Shown in pieces: positions 7,831 to 15,952 of a DNA stretch of 51,432 nucleotides. The DNA lies in NCBI GenBank assembly GCA_001775055.1, contig MFBU01000005.1:80492-131923 (forward strand). Reading direction: 5' to 3'. This stretch comes from Candidatus Curtissbacteria bacterium RIFCSPLOWO2_02_41_11. GTDB taxonomy: Bacteria > Patescibacteriota > Microgenomatia > Curtissbacterales > GWA2-41-24. Every line of letters starts with the position of its first letter. Within the stretch, counting starts at the first letter, position 1. The position numbers were made by a program, and so were the translations under genes. Under the pieces are notes generated by a model. It was not told where the DNA came from. It saw only the letters and a list, made by a program, of their open reading frames with translations, and did not search any database.

Positions 7831-9432
7831 TCACTCCGACTTCAGGCAATAGTTGAAGCCAAGTGGTGGTGGTGGATTTTCATTGATGCAATTGTCTTTC
7901 TCAGGGTCTTTGGCGTTATCAAGTTTTGCCCAAAGAGTGTAGCTTAACCTATCAGCCGAAACGCGGTAACAGTAGACGAAATAGCCTTTGGCAGTGTCGG
8001 TATTATCACAGCCAGTGGGTGGTGCTCCGACATTAACCGTTACACTATTAGAATTCGGACCACCGGGACCACTGCAGTTCAAAGTAAAAGTATTAGTGGG
8101 GTTAATTAGCGGGCCAGTGGATTCTCCAGGAGACATATTGTTTGTAGCTTTTGAGCCAGTCCAGGTTGAAGAGGCAGGGTTAGCTGAGGCAGTACAGGAA
8201 GTAGCATCAGTTGTATTCCAAGTAAGAGTAGTACTGGAATTGTAAGGGATGTTAGTTGATCCAGCAAAGATATTAACGGTAGGTGGAGCTGGTGCATGGT
8301 GATAAACTATGATCTGAATGTGATCGACGTAGGCTCTGGCATTTAAAGTTCCCTTATGGGTAGCCGTAAAGGCTACGCCAAAATTGGCTGCTCTGATATC
8401 ATCTGCTGTCCAGCTTACACCCCATGTATCAGTCGCGCCACCATAGGTTTTATAAGCGTCTGCTGTAGGCCAAAAAGTTGCAGTATCTGCATGGTCTGTA
8501 CCCTGCGGTGTGTTACCTTTGACAATCAAGACATTGCCATCGACGAAGGTAGAAGCTGTTAATGAATGTCTTTTCACCCTAACCTCAATTCCGTCAATAA
8601 TATTGCCAGAAGGGACATCGGATGAGAAATTAAAACCTGTAGCTTTAATTAAATAAGCCGTGCGATCATTAATATTGGTTGTAAAAGTTGCGAAAGCGTC
8701 ATTTGAAGAGAAGACATAAGTGTAATTTAACCAAGCCGCTACCCCCTTACTGGTGTCTTGTACTGCTGAAGTTGGATCGTGGGGGGTAGTAGCCGCCGCT
8801 AGAGCTTCTGGTGGAGTCACCAAATTTTTCAAAACCGTCTCAACTAAATCCTTAAGATTTGTCGCCAGGCGTGAGATGACAAAATTGGCGGCTTGGCTGG
8901 GGTCTTTGGGCAGTTTCTGGATATAAGGTACAAGGTCGGTAGGCAGCCAGGGGCCTGAAGGATCACCACCGGGATCCGAGGAGGTATCCGAGGGAAATTC
9001 GAGGTCGCTGGAACAGGGAGGGTGTGTCGGCGGACAGTCAGGTGGATAAAAGTCGTTGTCCTGATAGTAGAGGATTAGGTCGGATTTGATGGCGGCAAGA
9101 TCGCTTTTGCGTCTGGAGTCGCGGCCTTTATCCAGAGCGTTGTTAAAAGCAAAAGTGCCGATGGAAACAAGGGTACTGATGATTGTGATGGCCACCAGCA
9201 ATTCAATTAAGGTAAAACCGAGAATTGCTTTCCTACGCCAAGGCTTCGGATGGCAAGCTACCAGAAGCTCGATCAATGTAAATCCAAAGGATTTACAGTA
9301 TTTTGTATTTTGTATTTTTAGGCCCGCAGTCCTTAAGGACGAGGACCGCAAGCTTTGCTTATATTTAGTATTTCTGATACCAGATACTAGATACCAGATA
9401 CTAGATACTTTATGGAAGGGCATTAATTTCAT
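7831..9432 (-). CDS. Type IV prepilin-like protein with Ig-like/LamG-like insert
   Basis: Two GFTLIELLVA motifs; RDSRRKSDLAAIKSDLILYYQDNDFYPP pilin core; IFAGSTNIPYNSSTTLTWNTTDATSCTAS Ig-like repeat. Confidence 0.85.
   Translation of the reverse strand: MKLMPFHKVSSIWYLVSGIRNTKYKQSLRSSSLRTAGLKIQNTKYCKSFGFTLIELLVACHPKPWRRKAILGFTLIELLVAITIISTLVSIGTFAFNNALDKGRDSRRKSDLAAIKSDLILYYQDNDFYPPDCPPTHPPCSSDLEFPSDTSSDPGGDPSGPWLPTDLVPYIQKLPKDPSQAANFVISRLATNLKDLVETVLKNLVTPPEALAAATTPHDPTSAVQDTSKGVAAWLNYTYVFSSNDAFATFTTNINDRTAYLIKATGFNFSSDVPSGNIIDGIEVRVKRHSLTASTFVDGNVLIVKGNTPQGTDHADTATFWPTADAYKTYGGATDTWGVSWTADDIRAANFGVAFTATHKGTLNARAYVDHIQIIVYHHAPAPPTVNIFAGSTNIPYNSSTTLTWNTTDATSCTASANPASSTWTGSKATNNMSPGESTGPLINPTNTFTLNCSGPGGPNSNSVTVNVGAPPTGCDNTDTAKGYFVYCYRVSADRLSYTLWAKLDNAKDPEKDNCINENPPPPLGFNYCLKSE
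9316..9352. repeat. Palindromic repeat TTTTAGGCCCGCAGTCCTTAAGGACGAGGACCGCAAG (copy 1)
   Basis: Near-identical to 34307-34343; central GTCCTTAAGGAC palindrome. Confidence 0.9.
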
Positions 9433-9451
9433 TGTATGTCAATTGTTACTT

Positions 9452-11731
9452 TTAAGATCCGCATCTGGGTGTTGTAAAAACACCGGTTGCTGAGGGGTAC
9501 CAGGTTGCGGCGTTGTCGCCCAAGAAATGAGTGTTAATGCGCCAGTAGTGGGGTTTTGCGGGGTCTAAGGGACCGATGCCGCCGGTGCCGGTTGTATATG
9601 AGGCACTGGAGGTATATGGAGGGTTGTTGGTACCCAAGAAAGTACCTTTGGCAAAGTTGTTGGCAAATAAACTTAGATCCAGCCACTGGGCATCAATGGT
9701 TTTGCCGCTGGCTTTTGTCCACTTAAAAATAGCATCGACTCGTCTTTGGGAATTACAGGAGAGTTGCGGAAATCCTTGAAGTTGGGCTGCTGCTATTTGT
9801 GGAGTAGGCGAAGGTGTTGGTATTGGAGTTGGCGTGGATGATGGCAGAGGTGTTGAGTTTGGTGTCGGAGTCGGTTTTGGTGTTGGAGTAGGACTAGGTG
9901 ACGGACCAGTTGATGCAATAACCGTTAAAAATGTTCTACGATATTCGCTGTTGTCGCCGAAAGTGCCGCCACCGTTATCATATTTGCTGTCGCCGTTGAG
10001 ATCCAGAACCGCCCAGATGGTGGTAGTTTGGACAGATGAAGGCGCGGTCAGTGTTTGTTGGCAATTTCCTTGGGAATTTAGAAAACAGGTAACCCATTGG
10101 CTATTGGCGGCGTTAAGAATCCAGACTTTTTTGCCGGAACAAGCAGCTGATGATGCTATTTTAACCGTAACCTTGCCGTTTACTTCAACAGGATTTGGCA
10201 AAACCGAATCAATTGCAAAGTTATCGCAGGAAGAGCTGATTGGCGTCGCTGTTGGGGTAGGTTGTGCTGATGCTGTCGGAGTCGGACTAGGTTTTTGCTC
10301 GGCGACGATACAGTCTGGAGTTGTGAACATAGCAGTTTCAGACGGATACCAAGTGAGCCAGGGATCAAACTGAAAATGGCTATTGATGCGCCAAAAGTGG
10401 GTTTTGCCGGCAGCCAATGTGCCGATTCGGCCGGTAGAACTTAGATATTGAGAGTCGGAGGATGACGGCGGATTACTGGTAGAGAGGAAAGTACCGGAGG
10501 CAAAATTATTGTTGGCAAGAGAAAGATCCAACCATTGCATGCTGAGTGTTTTATTGGTCGACGAGGCCGGAGTCCAGCTGAATTTGGCATTAACCCGGCC
10601 TTGACTATCGCAGGACATTTGAGGAGGATTGTTAATGATTGCCGCAGTTGTTTTCGGTAGCGAATTGTCCCAGTCAACCAAATAACGCCACCAGTTGTTA
10701 TATTTACCATCAGTTTGACCTTCGGCTTTTGGCAAATGGGTAAGCCACCATTTAAGAAAACCCCGATGGTCACAGCCCCAAGTGCTGCAGTTTGCGGTTT
10801 TAGTCGCGCCTGTTAAATTGGGGAAGTTATACCAATCGTCACAATCGGATGAAACAGATAGGGTGTTGGTGTAATCGTAGTGGCTGTTGACATTTGCAGG
10901 GAAATGGACGTCACCGCAGTGGGTGCCGGTTGTGGCAACCGCCGGTTGCGGATCGCCGATTTTATAATTGTAGCGCCAATATTGGCCGTCGAATTTGTCC
11001 CAGAGGGTATTGGAATTTCTCCAGGTCTCAAAAACGCTGTAGGCCATGATTGTTTCCGTTCGGTGGCCAAAATCATGGAGCATTTCAGTAACTGTGCGTT
11101 CATAGTTAAAGCCCATGACATAGACGGTTTTGCCGCAATTGGGAATATTTTCAGTATAGAGATTGAGAGATGGTCCGCGCGCATTCCACTCATAGAAACC
11201 AATGAAAGGCCCCGAAAAAAACCAGACTTCGGACATTTTGGAGTTGTTAAGAATACTGCAGATCCCAAGATCTGAAAATATTCTATTGTAATCGACAAAT
11301 GATGATGTATAGCACTTAGAGTGATCGTTTATACAATCCAGATATGACTGGTCGGTATAATCAAACCCGTTCTGAAAACTGGGAAAATCATCGACTTCTA
11401 TTTTTTGGCCAATTGAATAGGAAACGCCGCCGCCCGAAGCGTCATTGATATCCTCGATATATTGTTGGGTTAAAGTATCAGGGTTATTCCAGCCGAAAAC
11501 CGAAGTTAACTTTCGACTGCCTTTTGATTCAATAATCGGGTTGAAAATAACCAGCAGGATTTTAGATTGGATAAAAGTAGTAGTTTTGGCTCCCTTGACT
11601 TGGGGGAAGCTTAATCTTTGGCGATTGATGGTTATTAGGAGAATTACCGCTAAAAAAACAAAAGCTGCCAATGCGATGACAAATTTTAAATTGAAAATTT
11701 TAAATTGAAAATTTTTAGCAGGCAGGCTCAC
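9452..11731 (-). CDS. Large secreted protein with N-terminal TM and PTPTP linkers; possible metallopeptidase-like domain
   Basis: Hydrophobic N-terminus; two copies of a QWLDLSL..NNFA.GTFL...NPP...HFWRIN domain separated by proline/threonine linkers; EMLHDFGHRTE motif. Confidence 0.75.
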   Translation of the reverse strand: MSLPAKNFQFKIFNLKFVIALAAFVFLAVILLITINRQRLSFPQVKGAKTTTFIQSKILLVIFNPIIESKGSRKLTSVFGWNNPDTLTQQYIEDINDASGGGVSYSIGQKIEVDDFPSFQNGFDYTDQSYLDCINDHSKCYTSSFVDYNRIFSDLGICSILNNSKMSEVWFFSGPFIGFYEWNARGPSLNLYTENIPNCGKTVYVMGFNYERTVTEMLHDFGHRTETIMAYSVFETWRNSNTLWDKFDGQYWRYNYKIGDPQPAVATTGTHCGDVHFPANVNSHYDYTNTLSVSSDCDDWYNFPNLTGATKTANCSTWGCDHRGFLKWWLTHLPKAEGQTDGKYNNWWRYLVDWDNSLPKTTAAIINNPPQMSCDSQGRVNAKFSWTPASSTNKTLSMQWLDLSLANNNFASGTFLSTSNPPSSSDSQYLSSTGRIGTLAAGKTHFWRINSHFQFDPWLTWYPSETAMFTTPDCIVAEQKPSPTPTASAQPTPTATPISSSCDNFAIDSVLPNPVEVNGKVTVKIASSAACSGKKVWILNAANSQWVTCFLNSQGNCQQTLTAPSSVQTTTIWAVLDLNGDSKYDNGGGTFGDNSEYRRTFLTVIASTGPSPSPTPTPKPTPTPNSTPLPSSTPTPIPTPSPTPQIAAAQLQGFPQLSCNSQRRVDAIFKWTKASGKTIDAQWLDLSLFANNFAKGTFLGTNNPPYTSSASYTTGTGGIGPLDPAKPHYWRINTHFLGDNAATWYPSATGVFTTPRCGS

Positions 11732-11760
11732 AATTTAAGTGTAGAACTTGAGGTAACATT

Positions 11761-11826
11761 TGACAACTGACAAGTGATGAGTTGGTAGTTGGTAGTTAGT
11801 AGTTGGTAGTGGGTAGTTCGTAGTAT
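11761..11826. repeat. 7-bp array, TAGTTGG units
   Basis: gttggtagttggtagttagtagttggtagtgggtagttcgtag. Confidence 0.92.
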
Positions 11827-11838
11827 AATTTATTTCTG

Positions 11839-11910
11839 CGGGGTGTAGTGTATCGGTAACACGCTACGTTCGGGACGTAGAGACACTGGGTTCAATTCCC
11901 AGCACCCCGA
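11839..11910 (+). tRNA. tRNA-Pro (CGG)
   Basis: CGGGGTG/CACCCCG acceptor, CTACG-TTCGGGA-CGTAG anticodon arm, CTGGG-TTCAATT-CCCAG T arm. Confidence 0.92.
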
Positions 11911-11985
11911 CTCCCACTTCCCACTTTCGCACATCCAATGCAAATTTGACAAAAGGTTATAGGTGGATTTAAGCTAAATTTAGAG

Positions 11986-12138
11986 ATGGGTAAAAAAAGC
12001 CATAAGGTTTATCATCACGAATTCAGCTTTAGCCGTTTTATTGATGATCCTTTAATCGGATCGGCAATGATAGTTCTGGCCTTAGTTGCTTTATTTTTTT
12101 CAATTTCACAGTTTAACCAAGTTCTTTCAAGTTACTAA
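11986..12138 (+). CDS. Small single-TM protein, 50 aa
   Basis: MGKKSHKVYHHEFSFSRFIDDPLIGSAMIVLALVALFFSISQFNQVLSSY*; not in the ORF track because of length. Confidence 0.5.
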   Translation: MGKKSHKVYHHEFSFSRFIDDPLIGSAMIVLALVALFFSISQFNQVLSSY

Positions 12139-12143
12139 TATCA

Positions 12144-12551
12144 ATGGCTATTACGGCATCTAAAATATACACTTGGGTCTTGGAAATTTCGGTAGTTGTT
12201 TTAACCTCGGCTTTGGTCTGGTTTGCCTTCGTTTATTACCCGAAAGTTGTTGACCAGTACAAATCCGGTGCGGTTTTGCCAACCAAGACTATTTATAAAC
12301 CGGTGTATGCCGAAAGTATGCAATTTCCCATCGAGACCAGTGCTTACAAAATTGTTTTTGAATCAAGATCAAATACTTATTATGCTTTTATCAACGGTGC
12401 GCGTCTTGATGAATTTGTTTTTAACAGGGATAATACCAAGCTGGCCTTGAAATCGGCATTGTCTGTAGAAAATCTTTGCAGTGTCAAAGTTATCTATGCT
12501 TCGACTCAGAAACTTGAAATTCCCGATCAGTTCCAAAACCCCGGCTGCTAA
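12144..12551 (+). CDS. Small membrane-anchored protein, unknown
   Basis: 135 aa ORF with N-terminal TM, directly after the 50-aa ORF. Confidence 0.55.
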   Translation: MAITASKIYTWVLEISVVVLTSALVWFAFVYYPKVVDQYKSGAVLPTKTIYKPVYAESMQFPIETSAYKIVFESRSNTYYAFINGARLDEFVFNRDNTKLALKSALSVENLCSVKVIYASTQKLEIPDQFQNPGC

Positions 12552-12554
12552 AAT

Positions 12555-12615
12555 TAGTGCCTAGTGCCTAGTGCCTAGTGCCTAGTGCCTAGTGCCTAGT
12601 GGCTAGTGCCTAGTG
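12555..12615. repeat. 7-bp tandem array, unit TAGTGCC
   Basis: gtgcctagtgcctagtgcctagtgcctagtgcctagtggctagtgcctag. Confidence 0.95.
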
Positions 12616-12632
12616 ATCTCCAATTTGATTGT

Positions 12633-12700
12633 TATATCAGCAGGTCGTACAAGGCAGTGAACCTTCGGTTCTTCATGCCAATGGCGCTTCTCTGATATAT
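12633..12700. repeat. Hairpin element with ATATCAG/CTGATAT ends (copy 1)
   Basis: tatatcagcaggtcg...ggcgcttctctgatatat; ends shared with 35509-35572. Confidence 0.7.
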
Positions 12701-12765
12701 CTTTCGTGCTAAAAATTTAATAGATTTATGGGAGCACGTAAGTTATAATTTGTTTGTTTCAACGC

Positions 12766-12839
12766 GCGCCCGTAGTTCAACTGGACAGAACAGTCGCGTC
12801 CTAAGCGATCGGTTAGAGGTTCGAGTCCTCTCGGGCGTA
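12766..12839 (+). tRNA. tRNA-Arg (CCT)
   Basis: GCGCCCG/CGGGCGT acceptor, GTCGC-GTCCTAA-GCGAT anticodon arm, AGAGG-TTCGAGT-CCTCT T arm. Confidence 0.92.
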
Positions 12840-12842
12840 CAA

Positions 12843-12941
12843 GTTAGTATTTAGTGACTAGGGACTAGAGGCTAGGTCTAATAATTTTGGAACTAATCGC
12901 TAGTCTCTCTAAACTCTAGACGCTAATTTACTAGACGCTAA
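12843..12941. repeat. Inverted 7-mer arrays (GACTAGG-like then CTAGAC-like) ahead of the sortase gene
   Basis: gtgactagggactagaggctaggtct ... ctagtctctctaaactctagacgctaatttactagacgct. Confidence 0.8.
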
Positions 12942-12943
12942 AA

Positions 12944-13624
12944 GTGATTGACAAAAAAGTTCTTTTAATCCGCACTGTCGGAAATTTTTTAATTCTAGGT
13001 TCAGTAACTGCCATTATTTTTACCTTTTGGCCGGTAATTTCGGCTTTTTCCAAAAATACAGTTGATAAGATCTCGGGCAAAAAATATGAGGCGGCGGCTC
13101 AGATTTCAACAACCCAGAGTTTTGGTTCTCTGTTGGGAAAGGTTGATCCCAACCTTAAAATTTTGGTACCCAAAGATCCGAATTTTTCGATAATTGTCGA
13201 AAAAATCGGGGCCGATGCAACGGTAATTGCCAATGTCGATGCTTCCAATAAGCAAGTTTATGAGGCCGCGCTCAAGCGAGGAGTCGCCCATGCCTTAGGT
13301 ACGGCCTTTCCCGGCCAACCGGGCGTGTCCTATCTTTTTGCCCATTCAACCGATACCATTTTTAATGTGCCGCGCTTTAACGCCGTTTTTTATCTTTTAA
13401 AGGATATGGAGCTGGGAGATCGGATTGTTATTTTCTTCAACGGAAAGCGCTACGATTATCTGACGGTTGAAAAGAAAATTACGGAAGCCAGCGATGTTTC
13501 CTACTTTACGATGAAAACCAGTGAGCAGATTTTGGTTCTTCAAACCTGCTATCCGCCGGGAACTACATGGAAGCGGCTTCTGGTGATTGCCAAGCCGGCT
13601 TTTGTGGCAGAAAGAATACCCTAG
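12944..13624 (+). CDS. Sortase (GTG start)
   Basis: YLFAHSTDT...FNAVFYLLKDMELGDRIVIFFNGKRYDYLTVEKK...LVLQTCYPPGTTWKRLLVIAKP with TLxTC-like Cys and downstream Arg. Confidence 0.85.
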   Translation: MIDKKVLLIRTVGNFLILGSVTAIIFTFWPVISAFSKNTVDKISGKKYEAAAQISTTQSFGSLLGKVDPNLKILVPKDPNFSIIVEKIGADATVIANVDASNKQVYEAALKRGVAHALGTAFPGQPGVSYLFAHSTDTIFNVPRFNAVFYLLKDMELGDRIVIFFNGKRYDYLTVEKKITEASDVSYFTMKTSEQILVLQTCYPPGTTWKRLLVIAKPAFVAERIP

Positions 13625-13666
13625 AGGTAATTTTCAATTTTTAATTTACAATTTTCAATAATGGCG

Positions 13667-14842
13667 CTATCTCAAATTAATGCTATACAAGTTTGCCGGA
13701 GTGCTTTCCGTTTGGGTCAGGGTTGTTAAGATTATCAGCCGGTCGCCGGTGGGACCGGCAAAGACGAAGCCATCCTCGAATTTGCCGGAAAATACGGTCA
13801 TGTTATTAGTCCCGTCAGTCTCAATGATCGTAACCAGGTCTTTTCTGATAATCACCAAATGATTAGAGTCCGGGTACCAAGAAACATTGACTAAGTCAGA
13901 AAAGTTCGGCAGGGTGTATTCTTTCTTATTTTTTGAATCATAAATTTTATATTTGCCTTCTTTATTTTTGAACAGAATTTTTTCCTCATCCGGCGAAAAA
14001 ATGAGGCCGGTGGGGAAGTAGTTTAGTTGGTAGTTGGTAGTTGGTAGTTGGGTAGTTTCTAGTTTCTGGTTAACTGAGGCTTCGGCGGTGGCATCCTTAA
14101 TGTTTTGGGGAAGAGTTAAGGCTTGGGTTTGGGCACGGGCGTTAATCTGATCCTGCCAAGAAGTAAGGGTTGCAGTAAGCGAGCCGGTTATATCGCGCGG
14201 TTCCTGCTCGGATTTATCAGTGTCAATGAGCAGGTTGGCCACGATCTCGTTTTTTTCATTAGTAAACTGGGCAATGACTTGTTTGGAGTCGGGACCAAAG
14301 AGAAATGTGGCCTTTGAGAAATCAAAATTAGGCTGGTTTTTGGCCAAAAGTCTGGTGTCTTGGCGGAAAGGCAATGGTGTCTGGCCCATCAAAAGAAGAT
14401 AAACCCCACCGCGTTCACCGCTAACGCCATAGACGATTTTGGCACTGTCCGGTGAAAGTGAAGGGTTGACTGCGCCGGTTGAAGTTAGCGGTTTAATCTG
14501 GGGAGCAAGTGGAAAGAGAAGAACTTTAATTTCAGTTGCCAAATCGGCCTTGACTTCGACCTCTTTTTGCCAAATAGTGTAGCCGTCTTTTTCAATTTTG
14601 ACCTTGTATATTTTGGGTTCCAGAAAGCCGATGTTGGTGTTGGTAGCCGAAGTCAATCTGTCGTCAAGATAAACCTGGGCGCCGGTGGGGATGCTTGAGG
14701 CGACAATAATGCCGGTCCTTTTAATTTGGCCGGATTTAAAATCGGGTTTAAAACCGCGGGTCCAGAAAATGGCGGCGGCAGCCAGAAGAAAAATAATGAT
14801 GGCGGCGGCGATTGAAAAGATAACCCGGTTTTTGGCAAGCAT
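13667..14842 (-). CDS. PEGA-domain, TolB/beta-propeller-like membrane-anchored protein
   Basis: N-terminal TM; VASSIPTGAQVYLDDRLTSATNTNIGFLEPKIYKVKIEKDGYTIWQKEVEV; in-frame array peptide TTQLPTTNYQLN. Confidence 0.8.
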   Translation of the reverse strand: MLAKNRVIFSIAAAIIIFLLAAAAIFWTRGFKPDFKSGQIKRTGIIVASSIPTGAQVYLDDRLTSATNTNIGFLEPKIYKVKIEKDGYTIWQKEVEVKADLATEIKVLLFPLAPQIKPLTSTGAVNPSLSPDSAKIVYGVSGERGGVYLLLMGQTPLPFRQDTRLLAKNQPNFDFSKATFLFGPDSKQVIAQFTNEKNEIVANLLIDTDKSEQEPRDITGSLTATLTSWQDQINARAQTQALTLPQNIKDATAEASVNQKLETTQLPTTNYQLNYFPTGLIFSPDEEKILFKNKEGKYKIYDSKNKKEYTLPNFSDLVNVSWYPDSNHLVIIRKDLVTIIETDGTNNMTVFSGKFEDGFVFAGPTGDRLIILTTLTQTESTPANLYSINLR

Positions 14843-15019
14843 AAAAGTCAGGGACTAGGCACTAGGGACTAGGGTTTTAGTTGGATAGCGTCTAGTAGTC
14901 CAGATTGTAACAGGGGGCTAATGACAGATCAAGGAGTAAAATGTTGATATAGAGATCTATGTATAAAGTATAGTTTGTTCTTGTTAATTTGACTTGAATG
15001 CTAAAATGATTTTATTCAA

Positions 15020-15772
15020 ATGCAGGATCGGGATTTAGGCCAAAATATTTCACCCAAGAAACATCGTCCGTTTCCTCTGGTCATTCCACCTGCTCTGGCG
15101 GCAGTGGCCCTGACAGCCGCTGCCTGCGGCTTTGGCGGTGAGGAAAAAGGGCAAGGACCCCAACCAAGCCCCGTCTTACCAGTGGTTCCCGAAGCATCAG
15201 TTGCTCCCGAATTTAGCCCGACAGCAATACTTATTCTTGAGTTGACACCGACTGCAGTTGTTCAAGCCCCACCACCTTTTCCTGTCGAAACTCAACGAAA
15301 CCCCCCTGAGAAACCAGTCGTAACAGCAGCTGCTGAACTACTTCCAACAGTTGATGCGATTGCCGATTTAATAAGAAGAGGTCATCAGGATATCATCTTT
15401 ACCGAAGGACAGACAAAATATTACGAGGGTCCTGAGCAGGTAATTCAATCTTTATTAAATTGTGGGGGGCCTGATCCGTTAATTCTTCCATATACTTTTT
15501 CTGATCCTGAGGATGCATTTGTTAAAAGTGACGACCCGGTATATTTTGCAAGTGTTCTTGGTGAGTGTGATGTAGTAGGTGAGGCAACCAAGCAATGGTA
15601 TCAGCTAACCGGCAAAGAAGAGTTTTTGAAGGCTAATAGACTAATGAGAGTCTATCATAAAGCAAGGTTTGAGCAAGTTATAGCCGAAGATCCCGGTTTG
15701 CAGTCGTGGTATCCAGCCGCCGACTGGGATTTTATAGATCAAGAATTATATATTCCGCTTGCTGATCAATAA
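15020..15772 (+). CDS. Secreted/lipoprotein-like protein, unknown
   Basis: N-terminal hydrophobic segment with AAACGFGGEE, Pro-rich linker, globular C-terminus. Confidence 0.6.
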   Translation: MQDRDLGQNISPKKHRPFPLVIPPALAAVALTAAACGFGGEEKGQGPQPSPVLPVVPEASVAPEFSPTAILILELTPTAVVQAPPPFPVETQRNPPEKPVVTAAAELLPTVDAIADLIRRGHQDIIFTEGQTKYYEGPEQVIQSLLNCGGPDPLILPYTFSDPEDAFVKSDDPVYFASVLGECDVVGEATKQWYQLTGKEEFLKANRLMRVYHKARFEQVIAEDPGLQSWYPAADWDFIDQELYIPLADQ

Positions 15773-15952
15773 TTTTTCAAGAACCCAATGAGAGAACAGG
15801 ATTTTGGGCCGAGAAGATTTGGAAGATCGACTGAGGAAGCTGATTTTCACTAGGCAAGATTTGAGGCAATTCAAGCTTTTTTAATCGAGTCGAAGGTTCC
15901 TATCGAAGAAGTTATCTTACCGGCTACTTCGCGACACCGTTCTAGACGCTTT

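Noticed and set aside
7988-8562. Overlapping opposite-strand ORFs from the ORF track as genes
   Set aside because: Antisense to a clear pilin-like CDS with no recognisable domains; same reasoning for most other antisense ORFs in the track.
12765-12840. Integrated element using tRNA-Arg as an attachment site
   Set aside because: No integrase gene or duplicated tRNA 3' end found nearby.
15851-15853. Stop-codon recoding in this organism
   Set aside because: A single TAG in an uncertain N-terminus is not evidence for recoding; UGA, UAG and UAA all terminate recognisable genes in the window.
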